Source of the DNA: Bactrocera neohumeralis
Lineage: Eukaryota > Arthropoda > Insecta > Diptera > Tephritidae
Length of the DNA stretch: 64,000 bases
Direction of reading: 5' to 3'
NCBI RefSeq assembly: GCF_024586455.1
Contig: NC_065923.1
Coordinates: 36,628,370-36,692,369, forward strand
The notes under the pieces are model-generated. The model did not search any database and was not told where the DNA came from. It saw nothing but the letters and a program-made list of their open reading frames with translations. How positions within the stretch are numbered: position 1 is the stretch's first letter; each line of letters starts with the position of its first letter. The translations under genes were made by a program, and so were the position numbers. Positions 55,961 through 64,000 of the stretch are shown here, piece by piece.

Positions 55961-58925
55961 ATAGCGTCTGTATTAGTATATCGTATCAAATTCAAAATGT
56001 GAAGTTTTGTATATCACGAAAGCGATATTTGAAAGTCTGGTATGTCCTTATAACTTCGTTTAGTTATTAAATGGGCTCTTATTTATATTTCGAATTTTGA
56101 CAGATATATGTACATATTTGCTATTAAAGCATAAAGATCACGTGATATATTAAAATTGTCAACTCTCTGTACTAAATCGTTGTTTCTATTAAGCAATGTA
56201 TTAATTAAAAGTGATTTTTTTTAAAATTATTTATGGCCCAAAACAGGCGTTGAAATTTTACATATGAATATACATATGTATACAGTAACAACAAGAGCCG
56301 AGTGGCGATCTTTGCCAAATGTTCAAAAGCTTTCAGAGAACTGATCACAAGAGATCAAACAGTTGGGAACTATGCTTCCTTATTACACATCTAGAAACAT
56401 TAGCCGTCGTTTATTAGAAACAAAATGCAACTATCGAAACTCTGCCCCAGCAGCTACCACTATAAAGTGTATTAAAAAAAAAAACAACATTTTTTTTTTT
56501 ATTTTTTTTATTTTGTGTAAATTTCAATATATTAAGAATCTGTTTAGTCTTGAAAGCGTGAAACTTATTTTTAAATTGCCAACGTGTTTTTTGTTTCTTC
56601 AAATCTTGCAGTTTAATAAATTCTATTAGCTCTCAAGCTAGAAAAAAGCAGTAATAATAATGAAAAATCTCAAAGTGCCACAGCTAATGAATTGAACCAT
56701 AAGTCAGTTTTGAATAACTCATGCCTTGAGCGGATTAAATGGACATTCCAATTTAAAAATTCGGCACCAAAAGGTGTGGCTGAGTAATTTATCAGCTGTT
56801 GTTGTTGTTTATGCGGTTCAATTTTCTCTCTGTTTGGTTTCTGAATCATTTAAATACGATTGCATTTAAGATTCATATTTTTCATTCAAATTTTCGTTGT
56901 TTATTTGCGGTAAAAACAAAGCCGCATTAAAACACATAAGACAACACATAACTACACACATGCATACATATGTACATATAAAACTAGATTTATCGAAATA
57001 AATCTCCTGCACTCACTCCAGCTTGCGACAGCCGCGAACGCTTCGATTTGTAGCATCCCAATTCGCCTTGGATTCGATCGCAACAACCGAAATACCAACA
57101 AAATAAATGTCTCACACAGTTGGAACCCAAATCCGAAGCATACACAAGTATGTTTGTTTGTATGTAGACTCCTGTACAATCACACAATCTCTAGGCATCC
57201 ACTCACTCTACATACATATGTACATATGTAGATGCATGAGAGCATATCCAGCCATATGAATATGACTACCAAATAAATGTGTTTGCTTTCATTCTAAGCT
57301 CATCATTAGATAAAGCGCATTTAAGTGTAATTTGTTGTTGTTGATCTGCTACCCATTGTTGTTGCGCTTTTAAAAAACACTCATTTGCTTTCTTCGCCTT
57401 CTTCCAAATATTGACTGTTGCCTTGTTTGATTCTGGCTGTTTGATGTTTTGTGGTTTGCGTCCATTAGTGCGGTTATATACATTACGTATGTATATGTGC
57501 ATGTGTGTGTATGTGCGCAGTCTGGCCAAGCTGGTGTTAATCCTCACTGTTGAGGCGCAACGCTGGTGATTACGATGATGATGATTGATTGTTATTTGAA
57601 CATCGAAGACCACAAGCGCTTGCATGCATATACATAGAAACATACATATACATACATTTAAACATACAAACATACAAATATTCATACACACCGACATAAA
57701 TATGTACAAGCGTCTGCGTATGAAGACCCAAGTAAGCGCGGGCGGGCGTCTTTAACAAATTTGGTGTCGGCCCCGGGTCTTCCTCGCGGGCGTTTGTGGC
57801 GCGATTTGTTTGCGCTCGTCGTCGTCACAAGCTTATGTCAATAGAGAGGCGTCAATAAAAAACACATTATTGTAAAAATAATGAAGTCTACATGAAGTGA
57901 ATAATTCCACATCAAACCGCTGTGTATCTACAAATATAATAAGAAGCACATGCACACACGCACACGCATGTGAAGTAGACTTTGGTTTGGCGCAAGAATT
58001 TATGACTGCATTTCATTGAATTGAAACTGAATTCAGGTGTTTAGCAAAGAGATTAATCATGCGCTCAACTGGTTATAAATTGTGCTACATTTGTAGTAAA
58101 TCTAATATTAAATCATTTGTTGAGAGTTGAGTGTGAGAGTGAAGGCTCCACATGCGTTCTGCGCGTAGGAACATTAAATTTCTTAATGAACTGAACATCT
58201 CATTGGTTTATAAAGAGATCACCAGCAGGCTTCTATTAAAACGCATGAAGAAATGATAGAACATAATTCTTCAATTATTAAACCTGAAGAAATGATAGAA
58301 TATAACTGGGAAATATTTCTCAATAATTTGGCACTATTGTAGGCACATCGTTCGAACTGTATTGGAACCTTATATTAATTAAAAACTATTGCACCTTTGG
58401 TCTAACGAGTATCTGATTAACACTGTCTCAGTAAACACAAAAAGAAAACACCACAGGAAGATTGTCATTTAATTTTGAGACCCTAAAAGCAGTAAACGGA
58501 ATCCTTTTACGTAATGTTAGCATATAATTGCCTTCACTGTTATCGAAATACGGAAAATGAAAGTAAATTTAAGAGTGTAATTAGATTACTTTGGTTAGGC
58601 AAATAACTCATGAAATAACTCCTTGCTAAAATGTCAAATTATTCTCAAATGTATATTTCGAAACACTTTCCTGAGTTCTGAGAGGATATTTTTAACTGTT
58701 TTCCTTACCTCTCGGGTTCACTTCGGACTACTTCAACAGGAAACACTAAAGTACATTTTACATATGTATACATAGCGTCCGTGAACATTGCCGGCAGTTG
58801 TATTGCTGCGTAGTGCGCTTTATAACTTCGGGAAGCTGGGCATATAAAGGAGTTCGAACAAGGATTCGTCTAAATTCTCCTCCTGCAGAGGCTTCAACTA
58901 CACCGACTGCTCCATATACGAATAG
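55961..58925. other. Mostly unique intronic sequence
   Basis: 56460-56520 has paired poly-A and poly-T runs (a hairpin-like AAAAAAAAAACAACATTTTTTTTTT pattern, not a gene). 56940-57740 is rich in ACATATGTACATA and CATACATACA microsatellites, giving spurious Met/Tyr/Cys-rich frames. No exon recognised. Confidence 0.45.
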
Positions 58926-58929
58926 AAAG

Positions 58930-59730
58930 GCGCTGTCAACTGTTTAACGGATGGGTGAAATGAAACGGCGTTGGGTTTTCTGTAAGGAGATCCCCATCAA
59001 TCTTAGCTTTAGGCTACCGGTTCACTGTTACGTTTTTCAGGCAGAAGTGGGTGGTATTAAGGTTGTGATAGACATACGGCTACCAAGTGAAGCCTCTTTC
59101 TGCAAGGTGAGGATTCCCTCCTAACTGCAGGTTGGTTAGTGCTGAGCTCGCTAACTTTGCGCTCAAAGCTAGTCAAAGAGTGTCTGTTGTAATTAGAAAT
59201 AACACTAAGTTCGTTTGGATGCCGGATGGAATCGCTGGTACTGCAAAGCCGACGAGCTAGCCAAAGTGGGCACCTTTGTCTCGCTCTATTAAAAATGAAA
59301 CCGAGTTGGATTCACTGACATCTTGCATTCTAACACTGTATTAATAGACCACGAGTACGGTTAACAGGCGTTGGTCAACCATCCGCTCCCTTGCTCCTGC
59401 AAGATCCCTTTAATCTATAGTAGAACACAAGAGATCTGCTGAGCTACTTGCCAATTAGCAAAGTTCATCTTGCCGCAATCGTAGCGGTTCTTAATGGATG
59501 TTATGCAATAGACATTCATGCGGTAAGGCTAAATATCTTCACCAAGATAAGTTGCCAAGTTTTATAAACGAAGGTGAGGTGGAAACATCAAAGCGCTTCT
59601 CTTCCAATGTCCACCCTTTGCATGTCTGAAGTTGCAACATCTTGACAGTGTTATCTTCAGCCGAAACTGACATTGGCCCTCTCAACTAATTTATGATAGA
59701 CTCAAAGCGCTTTGTTGGCTTGTAAGGTTC
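58930..59730 (+). pseudogene. LINE RNase H and C-terminal tail
   Basis: Plus strand. CQLFNGWVK with a frameshift to GVGFSV (decayed TDGSKxxGGVG, 58935-58985), NLSFRLPVHCYVF (59000-59040) and QAEVGGIKVVIDIRLPS. Further on are ALKASQRVSVVIRNNTKFVW (59160-59220), MPDGIAGTAK (decayed VPGHxGIxGNxxAD), ADELAKVGTF, and VHLAAIVAVLNGCYAIDIHAVRL (59463-59530), the tail block shared with 24830-25330 and 28130-29060. Stops and frameshifts are frequent. Confidence 0.75.
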
Positions 59731-59920
59731 TTAAGATCAATTATGTATATAGGAAATTTAGGAGTTAAAACGGAACGGCATTATAAAGAGGCTTAGTGAG
59801 ATCCCTGTTTGGATCAACCTCATAACTCAGCCTAACCTAATTAGAATTCTGCTTTCATTTTACATTTTGGTTTTTGCAGATGTTTAGTGTAACTTAAAGT
59901 ACCGACCCAAATGATATATA

Positions 59921-60807
59921 CAAGGTCTGTCGCAAAAGAAACAGGACTGTTAAAAAAACAACAAAAAATTAATATTTTTTATTCAAAGTAGTTTCCCTGT
60001 GCTTCGATACAGCGTTTAGCCCGGTCAATTAGCATTTCAAATGAGTGTCATTTTTCGGAATGCTCTTGAGAATATCGGTCGTCGCCTTTTGGATAGCTGA
60101 AATGTCCTGAAACCAGTGTCCTTTCATGGGCAAATGAAGTTTTCCAAATAGGTAAAAATCACAGGGTGCCAGATCAGGTGAGTAGAGTGAGTGATTAATG
60201 GTTAATATGGAGTTTTTTGTCAAAAAGTCAGTGACAAGCGTCGACCGATGACACGGCGCATTATCGTGCAACAGGCGCCAGGACCCTGCCTCACGGTATT
60301 GTGGTCGAGCACGACGAATGCGTGACAAAAGACGCTTCATAACACCAAGGTAAAACACAGCATTAATCGTTTGGCCAGGTGGGACGAACTCTCGGTGTAC
60401 AATACCCTCGTAATCAAATCAGCATTGTCTTTATTTCTGACTTCTGAAGACGACCGTCTTCTGATCGTCACAGAGGTCCTCACGACCTTGGAATCGCTTA
60501 AACCACTCATACACATTACTAAGGGATAGGCACTGATCACCATACATTTTTTTCATCATATGAAATGTTTCAGTAAACGTTTTCCCAAGTTTAAAACAAA
60601 ATTTAATATTTGCTCTTTGCATTTTACGACCGATGAGCTGCTGTCACTTTTTGATCGATAACATCGATTGCAGTTATCCAATTGTCTTAAAATTTTTAGG
60701 AAATGTCAACAAGAGATCAAACTTTTTATTTCATATACCCACCCATAGGTGGCGCCACCAGAAACAGTTATATTTAAAAAGTTCTGTTCCTTTTGCGACA
60801 GACCTTG
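59921..60807 (-). mobile_element. Internally deleted mariner with TA duplications
   Basis: The best-delimited transposon here. The ends are CAAGGTCTGTCGCAAAAG (59921-59938) and its exact complement ending at 60807, flanked by TA at 59919-59920 and 60808-60809. At 887 bp it is about two thirds of a full mariner. The minus-strand N-terminus is RANIKFCFKLGKTFTETFHM, then NVYEWFKRFQGREDL (60620-60470, helix-turn-helix). The C-terminal half is EFVPPGQTINAVFYLGVMKR-like, then WRLLHDNAPCHRSTL with the second Asp and YSPDLAPCDFYLF with the third. The last two Asp are 34 residues apart, the D34D mariner spacing. The middle, including the first catalytic Asp, is deleted. Both ends being intact, it could be mobilised in trans. 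Confidence 0.93.
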
Positions 60808-60813
60808 TACAAC

Positions 60814-61230
60814 AGGTGATCCAAGTAGAGGTACTTTTTTCAATAGCTTTCTTTTGACGGATCATTTGGATGTCTGAAATTGAAGCTCGTGACCTCGGCG
60901 ATATTTGGTTTCAACAAGACGTCGCCAATTCCCACTCAACACATCAATCAATCGATCTATGGAGAGAACACTTCGATGAGTAGATAATTTCACGTTTTGG
61001 TCCGGCCTTGGAGCAATACAACACGCGTGTTATTCGCCAGTTACCAGTCAAAATGCTCGAACAAGTCATTACAAATTGAACTTAGCGGATGGACAACGAC
61101 ATTTGAAATAAATAACCTTAAAAAAAGCCAAAGAATGTGCTTTCGAATGATAATAAACATACCCCATTAAATTTGAAGTTTTTGTGATTTTTCTTTTGAA
61201 GTAGGAAACCACGAAATGGATAACCCTTTA
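60814..61230 (+). mobile_element. Miniature DD41D element with terminal repeats
   Basis: About 417 bp. Left end AGGTGATCCAAGTAGAGGTA; right end complement of AAGGGTTATCCATTTCGTGG, giving an imperfect terminal inverted repeat (consensus near AGGTKATCCATTTCGAGGT). Inside, the plus strand has a C-terminal transposase stretch: EIEARDLGDIWFQQDVANSH (about 60875-60935), REHFDE, IISRFGPALE and VIRQLPVKMLEQVIT (61030-61075). Everything upstream of EIEARD is deleted. It begins six bases after the right end of the mariner at 59921-60807. Confidence 0.8.
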
Positions 61231-62640
61231 CATATGTAATTCGTACATACTGTTATACCGCTGAAAGCATTAGCCCTGATGACGGCAGGACACGTTCCAC
61301 CAATATGTAGCACTTAGGAGACATAAATTCAAAAACCACTGTCATCTTTTTATGAAAAAAGTTTGAGCAACTATTGGATAGAACTTTTTTGAGTTTGGCT
61401 ACAAATTAGATTCGGTTGCGTGAAATCCCCACACATCCAAGCCGACAGCACGACAGTCTAAGCCTTGGCAACCAATATTGAGCAGGCAGCGAGAAAAAGC
61501 TGGCAATCATGTGCTAAGTGTGTATATATGCACTCATGTGCGAAAATATCTAAATGCATATATGTATATATACATATACATATATAGGTATATATATAGC
61601 TAACGTATGTATGGGTATTTACACATTTCTGCTTCAATTTTATCCCGAAAGCATTGCAGCTTCGTGCGGCGAACATAATAAAAATTGATTGACAGCAGGC
61701 TATCATGAGAATGCACACACCATGAATGCAAACTCACGTGCTTAGTGTATATATAAGTTTGCACATACATACATATACATATGTATGTATAAGGGAGTAT
61801 ATACTTGACTACACACTTACGTTTTACGCGTCGCCTTGACGTACAGCCATAAAGTGTTTGTTTGTGTGTGAGTGTGTATGTGACCACGTTTAAAATAAGC
61901 TGATGGATGCCTGAGTTGCTGTTGTTATTGCATTTACTCCATTATATTTGTCGAACAGAGGATTGCCGTTAAAAGCTTTTGCAATTGTTTGCAACCATAT
62001 TCTGCAAAAGGAATACAAAAGCGAAGGAGATGTGGGCAAAAAAAAACGAAAAATCGGAGTAACGATAAATTGGTTACACATCACACACAGTGTGGTTATG
62101 ACAGGAGCAGGCAGCAGCAGCAGGCAACAACAACAGTAGCGCTTGTGGTAGCAGCAAAAGCGTTTTAAGATGACCACAGAGCGATAAGTGGTGCATTGGC
62201 AGCGTGCAATTTCGGCGGCGTTTCATTTCGCTTCGATTTGACAACCGCACAAAGCAACGAATCACAACAACACTGTGGCCACAAACTGTCAAATCTATAT
62301 ATGTATACATACATATATAGATAATATATGTAGGTAAGCATGTCTGCCGTTGCTAATACTTCAATTAGGCCACTGAACTGTTTGCATTGTCAGCTGACAG
62401 ACGGACGCGGCTGTCCGCAGTTGGCGAGTGCTGTGTTTGAGACTTCGTCAGTCGGCGGCGACGGCGTTATCAACGCACAGCAATCGGACAATCGGATAAT
62501 GATGTTGTATCTCGCACTCTCATCTTTTTTAAGTGGGTGAAGTTCAATGCAAGCGACCGTCAGAAGTGCAGAAAATCGAAGTGCCATGAAATGAGCTGCG
62601 CTCGACAATTCGACGTGTCAATCTAAACGGATACAAGTAG
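61231..62640. other. Unique island with microsatellites
   Basis: TATATACATATA and TATGTATGTATA tracts at 61555-61600, 61760-61792 and 62298-62335. 62340-62620 is GC-rich with CGGCGGCGACGG and an initiator-like CGTCAGTCGG (62447). No gene, and only a weak case for a promoter. Confidence 0.4.
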
Positions 62641-62819
62641 ATATTCTTATCACATGTTTAATAAAAAGGAGGAAATTAAGCTTTTAGCAACAAGGCTCGT
62701 TAAATGAAAAGTTTGCTTAAAGAAATCTTGTCTCTAGATGTAGTCTGAATTTATATAGCATTTAACAATTCAAGCCGTCATTAAGTCGACTTATGGAACC
62801 CGTTTACAATAAATATGGT

Positions 62820-63700
62820 TTTTGACAGCCAACTTCTGTGAGAAGTGAAGGCGCATGCGTGAGGTGGCTACGTCTCAGATGGTCCATCCGTTGAGTCCAA
62901 TTTTTGAAGACTCGTTCGACTGGTAACTGGCGAATGACCCGCCTAATGTTTTGCTTCAAGAGATTGTGCGCATAGAGATCTTAGACTTTACATATCCCCA
63001 CAGGAAAAAGTCTAATGGACAAATATCACACGATGTTTGTGGTCAATGGACCACCAAAAAACGTGAAATTATCTGATCACCGAAGTGTTCAATAAATAAA
63101 TCCATTGATTGTTGCGATGTATGTGAAGTGGCGCCGTCTTGTTGAAACCTAATGTCGCCGAGATTACGAGCTTCAAATTCAGGCATCAAATAGTCGGTTA
63201 TCATGCGTCCCAAATGCGGCGATTTTGCTTGTTTACATACCTATTGAACCAGAAATGGACATCATCGCTGAACAAAATTTGGCTCGAAAGCATCGGATCT
63301 TTTTAGAACTTTTCAAAAGCCCATAGAGCATAGCGATGTCACTTGGAAAGTTCGAGTGACTTTAGTTCTTACACAAGTTGAGTTTTGTACGCTTTCAATT
63401 TAAGATCTCGACGTTAAATGCGCCAAGTCTTTACATATGTCAGTCCGAGTTGCAGCGAACGGCGCCGAATCGACTCTTCACGGTCTTCGTGCGAGCACAA
63501 GTAAGCATAAGAGAGATGCTGGAACACCTCTAAGCCATTGTCCAGCATTATCGGGAATATGTCCTAAATATCTAGCAGCTTCGCAGTTCAAGAACTAGAT
63601 GAAGTATCAAGCTTTGATATCAAAACGCTCTTAGGGTCGTTGACGTCGTGCTGAATACTTCACCTGAATTTAAATAGAGCCATCGCTAGCTTTACTAAAG
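62820..63700 (-). mobile_element. DD41D element, longest copy in the window
   Basis: Minus strand, high to low: EDREESIRRRSLQLGLTYVK (63500-63440; end of the helix-turn-helix), then DLKLKAYKTQLV. LFSDDVHFWFNRYVNKQNRR follows (63285-63225; first catalytic Asp intact, second acidic residue Asp for Glu), then a deletion to LFDA, EFEARNLGDI, FQQDGATSHTSQ (63150-63115; second catalytic Asp), FGDQIISRF, and SCDICPLDFFLWGY (63030-62990; third catalytic Asp). RRVIRQLPVERVFKNWTQRM and DHLRRSH (62930-62870) end it. All three catalytic regions survive but in different frames, with a deletion between the first and second. Terminal repeats are not clear. Confidence 0.85.
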
Positions 63701-63754
63701 ACCAATAGGTCTGTGTACGGCGTAACAGCCGGCCTAGCTTAAACTGCATCTGTT

Positions 63755-63815
63755 GAGGGTATTATAGCTTCGATGCAAACGAAGTTAACGTTTTTCCTTG
63801 TTTTCCATGATATTA
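63755..63815 (-). repeat. Dispersed repeat copy H, 5' end only
   Basis: Reverse orientation: GAGGGTATTATAGCTTCGAT, then GCAAACGAAGTTAACGTTTT and TCCTTG, the complement of the family's opening (AACGTTAACTTCG...GAAGC...). The rest of the copy is absent. Confidence 0.75.
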
Positions 63816-64000
63816 GTGGGCAAAATCGCTAAATTGGTGATGCATTCAAACACTTACTAGCCGAGAACCGCACGAATGAAAGAAATTGTCCGCAAGCGGG
63901 CATCGAAGTGACGAAGTGGCTGGACGCTGGTGCTTAGAACTATACCATTGTATTGTCCACTTGTGGTGAAAACCGTGTCCCCTGGCCGCTAGCTAACTGT

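Noticed and set aside
56465..56515. Poly-A followed by poly-T as a structured RNA or transposon end
   Set aside because: Simple homopolymer pairing with no flanking duplication or repeat ends; too little information.
1..64000. tRNA, rRNA, CRISPR array or LTR retrotransposon with paired LTRs
   Set aside because: No cloverleaf, rRNA-like block, regular short spacer array or pair of long terminal repeats was recognised by eye. Dedicated searches could still find a small RNA gene.

Overview
The window reads as nuclear DNA of a higher fly, most likely a tephritid fruit fly. It is AT-rich, full of TACA/TATG microsatellites and CAA/CAG runs, and crowded with decayed mariner-type transposons and non-LTR retrotransposon (LINE) fragments. 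The DD41D mariner-like elements match a type known from tephritids. No bacterial-style gene, operon or CRISPR array is present.

The only host gene I can support is fringe (fng), on the + strand. It encodes the Golgi beta-1,3-N-acetylglucosaminyltransferase that extends O-fucose on Notch EGF repeats. Two short internal exons are visible, 18636-18684 (49 nt) and 30789-30891 (103 nt). Both have good splice sites, and they join in phase to give about 50 residues that match insect Fringe just before the catalytic DDD motif. The N-terminal exons must lie upstream of base 1 and the catalytic/C-terminal exons beyond 64000. The window is therefore mainly fng introns: more than 18.6 kb, 12.1 kb and more than 33 kb.

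Layout. 1-9.5 kb: LINE reverse-transcriptase debris, a short mariner derivative, a remnant of an unnamed multicopy protein family, and a ~135-bp minisatellite. 10.6-17.2 kb: three successive copies of one dispersed repeat, each split by a different transposon. 18.1-18.5 kb: three identical Su(H)-type sites just before the first fng exon. 19-29 kb: two mariner-type remnants, LINE tails and a composite mariner in the intron between the exons. 31-45 kb: LINE pieces alternating with DD41D pieces. 45-47.3, 52.4-53.8, 56.2-58.9 and 61.3-62.6 kb: transposon-poor, repeat-of-CAA/CAG-rich islands. 47.8-51 kb: another LINE and the most complete uninterrupted copy of the dispersed repeat. 53.9-64 kb: more mariner/DD41D copies, including one mariner with both terminal repeats and TA duplications.

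None of the transposable elements looks able to move itself: every transposase or reverse transcriptase I could read is truncated, frameshifted or internally deleted.
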